A stretch of DNA of 64,000 nt from Alitiscatomonas aceti (GCF_025567195.1 NZ_JAOQJF010000009.1:62001-126000), one strand, 5' to 3'. Positions 51,803 through 60,499 are shown, counted from the stretch's first letter. The notes: generated by a model not told the origin, from the letters alone. Numbers and translations: made by a program.

Positions 51803-51841
51803 CGGCTCCGGTACGAAGTTCGTACTGGGGCTGTTTTTTTT
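51803..51841 (+). terminator. Hairpin with T8 run of unclear ownership
   Basis: GGCTCCGGTACGAA and TTCGTACTGGGGCT arms followed by T8. No gene ends on the plus strand before it in this gap (51581-51933); it may end a short untranslated transcript or be an old remnant. Confidence 0.55.
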
Positions 51842-51933
51842 CACTATTGAACCAATGGTTCAAGACAACGCGGCTGATTTCGTGTATGATAGAAGCAGAT
51901 GAAAAGAATCTGGAAGGACAGGCAGGTGATGGG

Positions 51934-52380
51934 ATGGTAAAGATATCGAAAGAGGAGACAGGAAAAAGGATACGCAGACTCCTGGCAGAGAGCGGGATCA
52001 CAGTCCGGGATGTGCAGGAGGAGCTGGAGCTGGACAGTCCCCAGTCTGTTTACAAATGGCTGAAAGGGAAGGCTCTCCCTTCTCTGGATAATCTCCTGGT
52101 CCTGGGATGTATGCTGGATCTGCCTGTGGAGCAGCTTCTGGTCCTGGAGGGGAAGGAGGATGAGGAGATCGTACAGAGGAGGAAAAGGTGGGTCAAAAAA
52201 CGCCCGCATATTCTGTGCGCCTATGTCCTCAGGACCCACAGGAACCTGGAACGGATCCAGATGATACTGAGTGATACCAGGACCGACTGGAAGCCGGAGA
52301 AGCGCAGTGGGATCTGGAAGGAGGCTCCGGAACCAGAAAACGGAAGGAATTCCTTTAATCCAGAAGCTCCGCGTAGGTGA
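51934..52380 (+). CDS. XRE-type HTH regulator
   Basis: 148 residues from the ATG at 51934 (AGGTGAT upstream; longer frames start inside the T-rich leader). HTH at about residues 5-60: GKRIRRLLAESGITVRDVQEEL and SPQSVYKWLKGKALPSLDNLLVLG. The rest is basic. Its 3' end overlaps the opposite 52355-52597 gene by 26 bases. Confidence 0.78.
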   Translation: MVKISKEETGKRIRRLLAESGITVRDVQEELELDSPQSVYKWLKGKALPSLDNLLVLGCMLDLPVEQLLVLEGKEDEEIVQRRKRWVKKRPHILCAYVLRTHRNLERIQMILSDTRTDWKPEKRSGIWKEAPEPENGRNSFNPEAPRR

Positions 52381-52597
52381 CGTTGAGGACCTTGGCCAGG
52401 GCCTTCAGCTCAATGTCTGTTATAAAGCGTTTGCCGCTTTCCATCCGCTGGATCGCATTTTTATCAATATCAAGGCCTTGTACCTGGAGCATATCGGCCA
52501 GCTTCCTCTGGGAGACATTTTTCATCTCCAGGCGCAGCTTCCGTATTTTTTGTCCGCATATATTATTTAGTCCGTGTTCTGATTTGTTTTTGTACAT
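52355..52597 (-). CDS. Small XRE-family repressor
   Basis: 80 residues, almost only a HTH domain: GQKIRKLRLEMKNVSQRKLADML, then IDKNAIQRMESGKRFITDIELKALAKVL. Divergent from the gene at 52721, with a dyad at 52621-52633 between them as candidate operator. Typical of small mobile-element or toxin-type control genes, though no toxin is recognised. Confidence 0.85.
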   Translation of the reverse strand: MYKNKSEHGLNNICGQKIRKLRLEMKNVSQRKLADMLQVQGLDIDKNAIQRMESGKRFITDIELKALAKVLNVTYAELLD

Positions 52598-52620
52598 CGC
52601 TTTCTCCCCTCAAGACATTC

Positions 52621-52653
52621 ACTGATTGTCAGTAAGATAAATATATGTTAAGA
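52621..52653 (+). promoter_or_regulatory. Promoter and candidate XRE operator
   Basis: TTGTCA (52626-52631), 16-base spacer, TTAAGA (52648-52653). The -35 lies in the dyad ACTGA-TTG-TCAGT (52621-52633), probably bound by the XRE protein coded to its left. Confidence 0.5.
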
Positions 52654-52720
52654 TGGACCGGGAGATGACATTTACTAGATGTCGAAAATAGATTTTATTA
52701 AAAGAAAGAGGGGTTCATTC

Positions 52721-53146
52721 ATGAATTATAAGGAACTGGCAGAAAAAGCCCGTGAAATAAAAGCCGACGGAGAGAGATTCCTTGCACAGTATGAAAATGA
52801 GATCGTGGATTTTCTGAGAGAGGATGCAGAAGACGCGGAGAGCCGCCTGCAGAAGGAGATCTTTTTTGAATTTCTGGATAATCTCCATGGAATGTGCCAT
52901 CTGGCAGAATATATGGGACTGGAGGTCGTAAAGGAGGGGGTTCTGGGTCTGGATAGCCAGGGAGAGATGACGCTGGACGGCGATATCCTGCCGCTGATGA
53001 CAGAAGTAGAGGTGAAACTGTATGACAAGGAGGAGGAGCAGGAGATCTGGACCAGGACCTATGTGGCCGGGGCAAAGAAGCGGTATCTGGTGGGAATCGA
53101 CCGGTCCTGCCCGCTAATTGGAATGCGGGCACGTATGCGTGGATAA
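52721..53146 (+). CDS. Uncharacterised protein, C-terminus resembling DUF5348
   Basis: 141 residues from the ATG at 52721 (GAGGGG upstream). The first 70 residues are helical and acidic; the end (EGVLGLDSQGEMTLDGDIL, WTRTYVAGAKKRYLVG) recalls DUF5348 proteins of integrative elements. The assignment is weak. It is followed after 32 bases by the FAD oxidoreductase. Confidence 0.6.
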   Translation: MNYKELAEKAREIKADGERFLAQYENEIVDFLREDAEDAESRLQKEIFFEFLDNLHGMCHLAEYMGLEVVKEGVLGLDSQGEMTLDGDILPLMTEVEVKLYDKEEEQEIWTRTYVAGAKKRYLVGIDRSCPLIGMRARMRG

Positions 53147-53178
53147 AAAAGGGGAATAATAGGGCCAGAGGTGATGAA

Positions 53179-54516
53179 ATGAGATCCATCTGGTCCATAA
53201 ACGACATACAGAAGAAAGATAAACGGGAACCTCTTCCGGAGCACATTTCTGCGGCCGTGATCGGAGGGGGGATGGCAGGGATCCTTTGTGCATGGTTCCT
53301 TATGGAAAGCGGTGTGGATACAGTAGTTCTGGAGGCAGGGACCGTTGGGAGCGGGCAGACGGAAGGGACCACGGCTAAGATCACATCCCAGCATGGACTG
53401 ATCTACAGCAGACTGACAGAGACCATGGGGGCAGAAGCTGCGGCCCAGTATGCCCAGGCCAGCCAGACAGCTATCGATCAGTATGAGCGGATCGTGGATT
53501 CTGCGGGGATCCAGTGCGGTTTTAAAAGGCTGCCCTCCTATCTGTATACAGAATGCGGGGAGGGGATGAAAAAGCTGGAGCAGGAGCGTTCTGCCGCTGT
53601 GAGGGCCGGGATACCGGCCTCTATCGTATATGATACCGGCCTTCCCTTTCCGGTGAAAATGGCCCTGCGGTACGAAAATCAGGCCCAGTTTGATCCCATT
53701 GGTTTTTTATATGGTCTGTCGGATTCCTTAAAGATCTGCCAGCATACCAGAGTCCTGCAGGTAAAGGGCCATGAGATACGGACTGACCGGGGAACTGTGA
53801 AGGCAGACCATATTGTTTTTGCATCGCATTTTCCGTTTCCCCGCTGGCCGGGCTTTTACTCAGCCAGGATGCACCAGGAAAGAAGCTATGTACTGGCTCT
53901 GGAAACAGAGGACTGGGACCTGGGGGGAGTGTATTATGGGATCGATCCGGATGGACTTTCCTTCCGGAATGCCGGTGAACTGGTGCTTGTGGGCGGTATG
54001 GGACACCGGACAGGAGAGGGCAGGATCAAGGATCCCTATGGGGAGCTTGAGAAAAGAGCGGGGAATATCTGGAAAAAAGCCGAGATAAAGGCGTCCTGGT
54101 CGGCCCAGGACTGCATGACTCTGGATTCAGTCCCCTATATTGGCGTTTTCTCAAGGCTTCGTCCGTACTGGCTTGTGGCCACAGGATTCGGAAAATGGGG
54201 AATGACCAATTCTATGGTTTCCGCCATGGCGGTCTGTGATGTGGTTACTGGACAGAGTATGAAGGAATGGGAGCTGTTTTCTCCCCAGAGAAAAACTTTT
54301 TCAGCCTCATATAAAACTTTTGTGAAAGAAATGGGACATTCCATTAAGAATCTGGCTGTATTGGGAGGACCAAGATGTCCCCATCTGGGCTGCCGGCTCC
54401 AGTGGAATCCAGCAGAGAGGACCTGGGACTGTCCCTGCCATGGGTCCAGATTCCGGGCAGACGGAGAACTTCTGGATGAACCTTCAAAAAAGAATATAAA
54501 AAATCCCGGCTGTTAA
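53179..54516 (+). CDS. FAD-dependent oxidoreductase with C-terminal Rieske domain
   Basis: 445 residues. DAO-type FAD fold: dinucleotide motif AAVIGGGMAGILCAWFLMESG, then TEGTTAKITSQHG; the substrate domain follows; C-terminal Rieske [2Fe-2S] domain with CPHLGC (CxH) and CPCHGSRF (CxxH). Known relatives of this fusion are of uncertain role; electron transfer from an amine or thiol substrate to the cluster is likely. AGAGGTGATGAA lies before the ATG. Its stop codon sits in the loop of the terminator of the opposite gene. Confidence 0.87.
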   Translation: MRSIWSINDIQKKDKREPLPEHISAAVIGGGMAGILCAWFLMESGVDTVVLEAGTVGSGQTEGTTAKITSQHGLIYSRLTETMGAEAAAQYAQASQTAIDQYERIVDSAGIQCGFKRLPSYLYTECGEGMKKLEQERSAAVRAGIPASIVYDTGLPFPVKMALRYENQAQFDPIGFLYGLSDSLKICQHTRVLQVKGHEIRTDRGTVKADHIVFASHFPFPRWPGFYSARMHQERSYVLALETEDWDLGGVYYGIDPDGLSFRNAGELVLVGGMGHRTGEGRIKDPYGELEKRAGNIWKKAEIKASWSAQDCMTLDSVPYIGVFSRLRPYWLVATGFGKWGMTNSMVSAMAVCDVVTGQSMKEWELFSPQRKTFSASYKTFVKEMGHSIKNLAVLGGPRCPHLGCRLQWNPAERTWDCPCHGSRFRADGELLDEPSKKNIKNPGC

Positions 54517-54529
54517 AATACAGCCGGGA
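54504..54529 (-). terminator. Terminator of the Hrb gene, inside the 3' end of the FAD gene
   Basis: TCCCGGCTG and CAGCCGGGA arms; T6 on the minus strand. The TAA of the oxidoreductase (54514-54516) lies in its loop. Confidence 0.8.
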
Positions 54530-54600
54530 AATCCGGAACCCAGATCATTTTAAGGAGCTTCCAACGGTCCGACACTCTGGATCTCTCTGGATTGACGATG

Positions 54601-54627
54601 CAGGAGCCATTAGCGCTCCTGTTTTTT
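54601..54627 (+). terminator. Terminator of the FAD-Rieske gene, inside the 3' end of the Hrb gene
   Basis: CAGGAGC (54601-54607), 7-base loop, GCTCCTG (54615-54621), T6. The Hrb stop codon (54610-54612) lies in its loop. Confidence 0.8.
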
Positions 54628-55254
54628 AAATACAGACTTTGGCTGTTTACAGATCGGGCACTTCCAATCGTCGGGAAGCTCCTCAAAGGGAGTTTCCCCT
54701 TCATATACATATCCGCATACGGAGCAGACATAGGCTGTCTTTGGAATGGTTTCTTCCTCCTTCAGATAAGTAGGAGCATTTTTGGGGCTCTTTCCCTTTA
54801 CCACAGTATGATAATAGGAATAGGTCATTGCCGGAGCATTTTCCAGGTTATCGGCATCCAGAACCTTTCCAAGGAAAACTGTGTGGCTGTCGGTCTCCAT
54901 TTTGTTGACGACTTGGCACACGATATACGCGCAGGCATCCTCGATCACTGGGAGGCCTTCGACAGTCTTATAGGAGACAGAATCAAATTTATTGACATTT
55001 TTTCCTGACTGGAATCCAAAGGTTCCGATGATTCCAGGATCGGTGTTTTCAGAAAGGATGGAAATAGCAAATTTTCCGGTTCTTTCAATGCAGGAATTGG
55101 TATAGTTGTCATGGTTGATGCTGATGGCAATGGACGCCGGATCGGATGTGATCTGCATGGCGCTGTTGGCGATACAGCCCGTAGGCCGGTCCCCATCCAG
55201 GGAAGAGATCAGATAGACGCCATAAGAAAGTTTTCGGAATGCGGATTTGTTCAT
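54610..55254 (-). CDS. hrb: High-molecular-weight rubredoxin (flavin reductase-rubredoxin)
   Basis: 214 residues from the ATG at 55254 (AGGAGGG upstream). FMN-binding flavin-reductase domain (KLSYGVYLISSLDGDRPTGC in parts, TFGFQSGKNVNKFDSV) followed by rubredoxin with CSVCGYVYEG and CPICKQP. In Moorella, Hrb carries electrons from NADH to the flavodiiron protein FprA. The C-terminal half of the fused flavodiiron protein at 40786-42579 is the same architecture, so the two systems may share or compete for electrons. Confidence 0.9.
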   Translation of the reverse strand: MNKSAFRKLSYGVYLISSLDGDRPTGCIANSAMQITSDPASIAISINHDNYTNSCIERTGKFAISILSENTDPGIIGTFGFQSGKNVNKFDSVSYKTVEGLPVIEDACAYIVCQVVNKMETDSHTVFLGKVLDADNLENAPAMTYSYYHTVVKGKSPKNAPTYLKEEETIPKTAYVCSVCGYVYEGETPFEELPDDWKCPICKQPKSVFKKQER

Positions 55255-55288
55255 ACTAAGCCCTCCTGTGATCACTTGTGTTATGCAG

Positions 55289-55897
55289 TTATTTCTTTTT
55301 CGCTGGCGGATATTCGTCCCGGATCTCGTCTGCGAGGCGCTCGATCATCTGCTTTTTCAGATACACATCGAAGGCAAGCTCACAAATGAAGGAAAAGAGC
55401 TGGAGCGCATCCTTCTCACCGGGATCTTCCACGTCGGAAAAGGTTTTTTCTGCTGTTTCAAATTTTGCTTTTACGTCATCCTTTAATTTATCCATCTGGC
55501 TGTGTTCCATGGTAAATACCTCTGTATATACCTGGGACAGAGGAAGCGGAGCTTCACCGAAGTGGTGCTCTGTGATATAGGACAGAATGGTCTCAATATC
55601 GTTAAAATTCAGCAGATTCTTAAAGTAATAAATAAATACCAGAAGCAGGATATGATCCTGGGTGTATTTTTTACGTACCGGAGAGGGAAGGAGGTTGTTT
55701 TTGGCATAGTTATTGATCATAGTCTTTGTGAGTACCTTGTCCTCCGGATATCGCTTCAGCTCCCCCAGGTGCTTCTCCATAAAGGTAGTTACCTGGTCCA
55801 TATAAAGGTCGATCTGCGGGATATCTTCAACTTTTATGTGATCCAGGCTGTCCAGGTGCTGGAACAGCCCTTCTAAGCGTTCTTCATTGGTTTTCAT
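55289..55897 (-). CDS. DUF1836 domain protein
   Basis: 202 residues. Matches the DUF1836 pattern: an N-terminal helical segment with YMDQVTTFMEKHLGELKRYPEDKVLTKTMINNYAKN (in parts), a MerR-like KYTQDHILLLVFIYYFKNLLN, and an acidic C-terminal end. Possibly DNA-binding, role unknown. AAAGGAG lies upstream; promoter at 55920-55948. Hrb follows 34 bases downstream and is likely cotranscribed. Confidence 0.85.
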   Translation of the reverse strand: MKTNEERLEGLFQHLDSLDHIKVEDIPQIDLYMDQVTTFMEKHLGELKRYPEDKVLTKTMINNYAKNNLLPSPVRKKYTQDHILLLVFIYYFKNLLNFNDIETILSYITEHHFGEAPLPLSQVYTEVFTMEHSQMDKLKDDVKAKFETAEKTFSDVEDPGEKDALQLFSFICELAFDVYLKKQMIERLADEIRDEYPPAKKK

Positions 55898-55919
55898 GGT
55901 GAAACTCCTTTCAGTATTT

Positions 55920-55948
55920 ATTATATAGTATTAAAAACTAGATGACAA
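55920..55948 (-). promoter_or_regulatory. Promoter of the DUF1836-hrb unit
   Basis: Minus strand TTGTCA (55943-55948), 17-base spacer, TATAAT (55920-55925). Confidence 0.75.
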
Positions 55949-55974
55949 GAGACAAATACGATTTTCTCGTTTTA

Positions 55975-56004
55975 TTGGACAGCATCCAGGGAATCTGGTA
56001 TAAT
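55975..56004 (+). promoter_or_regulatory. Promoter of the PcrA helicase gene
   Basis: TTGGAC (55975-55980), 18-base spacer, TATAAT (55999-56004). Back to back with the DUF1836 promoter. Confidence 0.7.
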
Positions 56005-56031
56005 ACGAATCTGACAAGAAAGGGGAATATC

Positions 56032-58305
56032 ATGAAGAGTTTTGAGACACTGAACCCAATGCAGCAGCAGGCTGTTTTACATACAGAGGGTCCCCTCCTG
56101 GTACTGGCAGGAGCCGGATCCGGAAAAACGAGGGCATTGACCCACCGGGTCGCCTATCTGATCGAGGAAAAAAATGTGTCGCCCTGGAATATCCTGGCGA
56201 TCACCTTTACGAATAAAGCGGCAGGAGAAATGCGGGAACGGGTCAACGGGTTGATCCCCCAGGGAGCGGACAGCGTATGGGTCAGCACCTTCCACTCGCT
56301 TTGCGTCCGGATCCTCAGACGTTTCATTGAAAATCTGGGGTACGAGTCCAGCTTCTCTATTTATGACACCGATGACCAGAAAACACTGATGAAGCAGATC
56401 TTTAAGGAACGGGAGATCAATGGAAAGCTGTATAAGGAGCGCGGAGTGCTGGGGATCATTTCTTCGGCCAAGAATGAGCTGGTCACGCCGGAGGAGTTTG
56501 CCCTGGAGAGTAAAAAGGACGGCTCTGCCCGCAGCCAGCAGATCGCGGAGCTATATAAGGAATACCAGGTGCGGCTGAAGAAGAATAATGCCCTGGATTT
56601 TGATGACCTTCTGGTGAAAACTGTGGAGCTTTTTGAATCCTGTCCGGAGGTTCTGGACTATTACCAGGAAAGATTCCGCTACATCATGGTAGACGAGTAT
56701 CAGGATACCAATACGGCCCAGTTCAGGCTTGTGAGCCTGCTGGCCTCCAAATACAGGAACATCTGCGTGGTGGGAGACGACGACCAGTCCATTTACCGGT
56801 TCCGAGGAGCCAATATAAAGAATATACTGAGTTTTGAGGAGGCGTTTCCTGGCGCAAAGGTCATTAAGCTGGAACAGAATTACCGCTCCACAAAGACCAT
56901 CCTGAGCGCGGCCAATGAGGTGATCCGTAATAATGAGGGGAGAAAGGATAAGACCCTCTGGACAGAAAATGAGACGGGAGAGAAAATCCGTGTAAAGCTG
57001 TTTGACACGGCATACGATGAAGCGGAGGGAATCGTTTCCGACATTATGAAAAGGGGAGGTTCCTGGAAGGATTCCGCCGTTCTTTACCGGACCAACGCCC
57101 AGTCCCGTATCCTGGAGGAGAAATTTGTCACCCATAATATCCCTTACCGGATGGTGGGCGGCGTGAATTTCTACCAGAGAAAGGAGATCAAGGACATCCT
57201 GGCGTATTTAAAGACCATTGCCAACGGGCGGGACGACCTGGCGGTTCAGAGGATCATCAATGTACCGAAGCGGGGGATCGGAGCCGTATCCATCGGAAAG
57301 GTAAACATGTATGCAGCTGAGCATGGGATGAATTTTTATGATGCGCTTTTAAGGATCGGGGCGGTGCCGGGCCTGGGAAAGGCTGCGCCCAAAATAGACC
57401 AGTTTACGGATGAGATCGGCCGTTTCCGGAAAAACTTAAAGGATGGAATGGCGATCCAGAATGTGATCACAGATATCCTGGAGTCCACAGGATATAAGGC
57501 GGAACTGATGGAGGAAGGCGAGGTGGAGGCAGAAACCCGTCTGGAAAACATCAGTGAGCTGTCCAATAAGGCTGTGGCGTACTGGGAGGACGCAGAGGAG
57601 CCGACCCTGGATGGATTTCTGGAAGAGGTGGCCCTGGTGGCGGACATCGACAGTATGGATGAATCTGAGGACCGGGTGGTACTGATGACGCTCCATTCGG
57701 CCAAGGGACTGGAATTCCCTTATGTATATATGAGCGGATTAGAAGACGGTCTGTTCCCCAGCAGCATGGCCATGTCAGAGGATCCCGAAGCTCTGGAGGA
57801 GGAGAGGCGTCTGTGCTATGTGGGGATCACAAGGGCCGAGAAAACGCTTATGATGACAGGAGCAAGGCAGCGGATGGTCAAGGGAGAGACACGGTTTTCC
57901 AGACCCAGCCGTTTCCTGGCAGAGATCCCGGAGGAATATAAAGAAGAGGAGAGGCAGGAGGATTCTGTATATCAGAGATCCAGGAGGCTTTCTTCGGATG
58001 ATCTGGAGGATCCGGGCCTTCCGTGGGCCAGATCGTCTGGGATCAGTATGTTTGGTCAGAATCCTTACGTTTCAAAAAAGAGTGGGATGCCATCGGCCCA
58101 GCCAGCCTTTGGAAAGGCATTTACAGTACAAAAGGCTGCTTCTCTGGATTATGCGGAGGGGGACCGGGTCCACCATGTGAAATTTGGCGATGGAACCGTA
58201 AAGCAGATCGCAGACGGTGGAAAGGATTATGAGGTAACAGTGGAATTTGATTCCATGGGTGTCAGAAAAATGTTTGCATCATTTGCCAGACTTCAGAAAT
58301 TGTAA
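56032..58305 (+). CDS. pcrA: ATP-dependent DNA helicase PcrA/UvrD
   Basis: 757 residues. SF1A helicase: Q-motif LNPMQQQAVLHTEGPLLVLAGAGSGKT (in parts; motif I AGAGSGKT), motif Ia TFTNKAAGEMRERV, motif II VDEYQDTN, motif III GDDDQSIYRFRGA, motif IV NYRSTKTIL, motif V TLHSAKGLEFPYVY, motif VI YVGITRAEKTL. The C-terminal RNA polymerase-binding Tudor-like region (VHHVKFGDGTVKQI) marks PcrA. Unwinds 3'-5' in repair and replication. I chose the ATG at 56032 with AGGGGA upstream; the longer frame overlaps the promoter. Confidence 0.96.
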   Translation: MKSFETLNPMQQQAVLHTEGPLLVLAGAGSGKTRALTHRVAYLIEEKNVSPWNILAITFTNKAAGEMRERVNGLIPQGADSVWVSTFHSLCVRILRRFIENLGYESSFSIYDTDDQKTLMKQIFKEREINGKLYKERGVLGIISSAKNELVTPEEFALESKKDGSARSQQIAELYKEYQVRLKKNNALDFDDLLVKTVELFESCPEVLDYYQERFRYIMVDEYQDTNTAQFRLVSLLASKYRNICVVGDDDQSIYRFRGANIKNILSFEEAFPGAKVIKLEQNYRSTKTILSAANEVIRNNEGRKDKTLWTENETGEKIRVKLFDTAYDEAEGIVSDIMKRGGSWKDSAVLYRTNAQSRILEEKFVTHNIPYRMVGGVNFYQRKEIKDILAYLKTIANGRDDLAVQRIINVPKRGIGAVSIGKVNMYAAEHGMNFYDALLRIGAVPGLGKAAPKIDQFTDEIGRFRKNLKDGMAIQNVITDILESTGYKAELMEEGEVEAETRLENISELSNKAVAYWEDAEEPTLDGFLEEVALVADIDSMDESEDRVVLMTLHSAKGLEFPYVYMSGLEDGLFPSSMAMSEDPEALEEERRLCYVGITRAEKTLMMTGARQRMVKGETRFSRPSRFLAEIPEEYKEEERQEDSVYQRSRRLSSDDLEDPGLPWARSSGISMFGQNPYVSKKSGMPSAQPAFGKAFTVQKAASLDYAEGDRVHHVKFGDGTVKQIADGGKDYEVTVEFDSMGVRKMFASFARLQKL

Positions 58306-58403
58306 AAAAAGTTAAAAAACGGGATAGTAAAATAAAAACAATCATGTTATACTGTAAACATGAATGTGGATTTCTGATCTTAAGAAACCAGAAAGGATGT
58401 GCC

Positions 58404-58730
58404 ATGATGAACAAGTTTGACTTTATGGGAAAAGATGCCGTCAGTAAGATGGAGGACCTGATGAATGTATCCAGATTAAATGAACTGCTTCATAAAAAGG
58501 AAGAAGAAGAGAAAAAGAAAAACTGTATCCTCTGGGTGCTGGCGATCTTTGGCGCAGTAGCGGCAGTGGCAGCCATTGCGTACGGTGTGTACCGTTTCTT
58601 TACACCGGATTATCTGGAGGACTTTGAGGACGACTTTGACGATGATTTTGATGACGATTTCTTTGAGGATGAGGACGAGGAGATGCCTGTCAGAAAAGCA
58701 GAGGCAAAGGAAGAAAAGTCTGCGGAATAA
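58404..58730 (+). CDS. Single-helix membrane protein with acidic tail
   Basis: 108 residues. A Lys/Glu-rich N-terminus (LLHKKEEEEKKKN), one helix (LWVLAIFGAVAAVAAIAYGVYRFF) and a C-terminus of Asp/Glu repeats (DFDDDFDDDFFEDEDEE). Similar short proteins sit near rlmD in related clostridia from memory; role unknown. Start at 58404 (ATGATG) with AAAGGATG upstream. TTATACT near 58345 may be its -10. Confidence 0.75.
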   Translation: MMNKFDFMGKDAVSKMEDLMNVSRLNELLHKKEEEEKKKNCILWVLAIFGAVAAVAAIAYGVYRFFTPDYLEDFEDDFDDDFDDDFFEDEDEEMPVRKAEAKEEKSAE

Positions 58731-58807
58731 GCAGGAGAGTACTGAAAAAAAGGAGAGGCTGCGGCGATTGCCTGCAAGCCTCTTTTTAAGTATATAAGGA
58801 GGCACGG

Positions 58808-60475
58808 ATGAAAAAGGGAGAGATTTATACAGGGATCGTGGAAAAGGTGGATTTTCCCAATAAAGGAATCCTTCATATAGAGGATGAAAAGGTGGTCGTA
58901 AAGAATGTACTGCCGGGACAGACCGTGGAGGTGGTCGTTACCAAGCAGAAAACGGGAAAGTGTGAGGCGCGGCTTTTAAACGTGGTCTCCAGGGCGGCCT
59001 GCGAGACTCCGGAAAGGGCCTGCGTACATGCAGCCGACTGCGGAGGCTGCTCTTACCAGACGCTTCCCTATGAGGAACAGTTAAAGCTGAAGGAGGAACA
59101 GGTAAAAGGACTTCTGGATGAGGTGATCCGTGGAGAGTACCAGTATGATGGGATCAAGGCAAGCCCTCTGACCAGCAGCTATCGGAACAAAATGGAGTTT
59201 TCCTTCGGTGACGAGGTGAAGGACGGCCCGCTGGCATTGGGAATGCATAAGCGCGGGAGCTTTTATGATATCGTGACCGTGGATCAGTGCCTTCTGGTCC
59301 ATGAGGACTGCTGCAGGATCTTAAGGGCGACCCTGGACTACTTTAAGGAAAAAAATGTAAGCTTTTTAAAGAAAACGAGCCACCGGGGATATTTAAGACA
59401 CCTTCTGGTCCGCCGGGGAATGAGGACCGGGGAGATCCTGGCGGATCTTGTGACCACGACGCAGACTGCGGATTCCTGGGCGGGAAAGGAGACCGAGGAG
59501 GAGCTTTTGGAGGGATGGAAGCAGATCCTTCTGGCACTGCCCCTTTCCGGCTCCTTTGCAGGGATCCTTCATACAAAAAATGACAGTCTGGCAGACGCCG
59601 TTCTCAATGACGGTACGGACGTGCTGTATGGACAGGACTATTTTTATGAGGAGCTTCTGGGACTGAAATTTAAGATCACTCCATTTTCCTTCTTCCAGAC
59701 CAATTCCCTGGGGGCGGAGGTGCTTTACGATACAGTGCGCCAGTACATAGGGGATACCAGCGGGCAAAAGGTGTTCGATCTTTACAGCGGCACTGGGACC
59801 ATCGCCCAGATCCTGGCGCCGGTGGCGGAGCATGTGACTGGAGTGGAGATCGTAGAAGAAGCCGTGGAGGCGGCCAGAGAGAACGCTGCCCTCAACGGGC
59901 TTTCCAACTGTGATTTCATTGCAGGGGACGTTCTGAAGGTATTGGATATGCTGGAGGAGCAGCCGGATCTGATCGTCCTGGATCCGCCCAGGGATGGGAT
60001 CCATCCCAAGGCGCTGCCGAAGATCATCCGCTATGGAGTAGACCGGATGGTGTACGTATCCTGTAAGCCTACCAGCCTGGCACGGGACCTGATCGTGCTG
60101 CAGGCCGGAGGATACCGGGTGGAGCGGATGGCGCTGGTGGATATGTTTCCGTTTACGGGGCATGTGGAGACGGTTGTCTTGCTTTCCAAGGGTGAGGTCG
60201 ACTCGAAAAAGATTCGGGTTGAGTTCTCTTTGGAAGATATGGATATGTCCGAATTTCAGGATGGGGCAACCTACACCCAGATCAAAGACTATGTGCTGGA
60301 GCATAGCGGGTTAAAGGTATCCAACCTTTATATCTCACAGATTAAGAGGAAATGTGGGATTGAAGTTGGCAAGAATTACAATTTGCCGAAGTCCGAGGAT
60401 TCCAGACAGCCCATGTGTCCGCCGGAAAAAGAGAAAGCAATCCGAGAAGCATTCAAATATTTTGGGATGATCTAA
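58808..60475 (+). CDS. rlmD: 23S rRNA (uracil-5-)-methyltransferase RlmD with a foreign-looking C-terminal extension
   Basis: 555 residues, about 100 more than a standard RlmD/RumA. TRAM domain at the start (GIVEKVDFPNKGILHIEDEKVVVKNVLPGQ in parts); [4Fe-4S] cysteines in ACVHAADCGGCSYQ; SAM site FDLYSGTGTIAQ; LDPPRDGIHP; catalytic Cys in VYVSCKPTSLARDL. The normal end is at HVETVVLLSK (about 60185). Beyond it, about 95 residues (SKKIRVEFSLEDMD, TYTQIKDYVLEHSGLKVSNLYI, CPPEKEKAIREAFKYFGMI) have lower GC coding and resemble sequences carried by integrative elements that join to rumA 3' ends. GGAGG lies before the ATG. Confidence 0.9.
   Translation: MKKGEIYTGIVEKVDFPNKGILHIEDEKVVVKNVLPGQTVEVVVTKQKTGKCEARLLNVVSRAACETPERACVHAADCGGCSYQTLPYEEQLKLKEEQVKGLLDEVIRGEYQYDGIKASPLTSSYRNKMEFSFGDEVKDGPLALGMHKRGSFYDIVTVDQCLLVHEDCCRILRATLDYFKEKNVSFLKKTSHRGYLRHLLVRRGMRTGEILADLVTTTQTADSWAGKETEEELLEGWKQILLALPLSGSFAGILHTKNDSLADAVLNDGTDVLYGQDYFYEELLGLKFKITPFSFFQTNSLGAEVLYDTVRQYIGDTSGQKVFDLYSGTGTIAQILAPVAEHVTGVEIVEEAVEAARENAALNGLSNCDFIAGDVLKVLDMLEEQPDLIVLDPPRDGIHPKALPKIIRYGVDRMVYVSCKPTSLARDLIVLQAGGYRVERMALVDMFPFTGHVETVVLLSKGEVDSKKIRVEFSLEDMDMSEFQDGATYTQIKDYVLEHSGLKVSNLYISQIKRKCGIEVGKNYNLPKSEDSRQPMCPPEKEKAIREAFKYFGMI
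60161..60215. other. Putative attachment site of an integrative element in the rlmD 3' end
   Basis: The conserved codons for HVETVV (CATGTGGAGACGGTTGTCTT, 60161-60180) are followed within about 15-35 bases by a shift in composition and codon choice. Integrative elements of several Firmicutes are known to target rumA 3' ends. The exact crossover cannot be set without the other end of the element, which lies outside the window. Confidence 0.4.
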
Positions 60476-60499
60476 CATCCCGCAAAATGGAGGTTTCTT

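Noticed and set aside
51605..51850. 81-residue plus-strand frame
   Set aside because: Crosses the pfp promoter and terminator hairpin and lacks a ribosome site.
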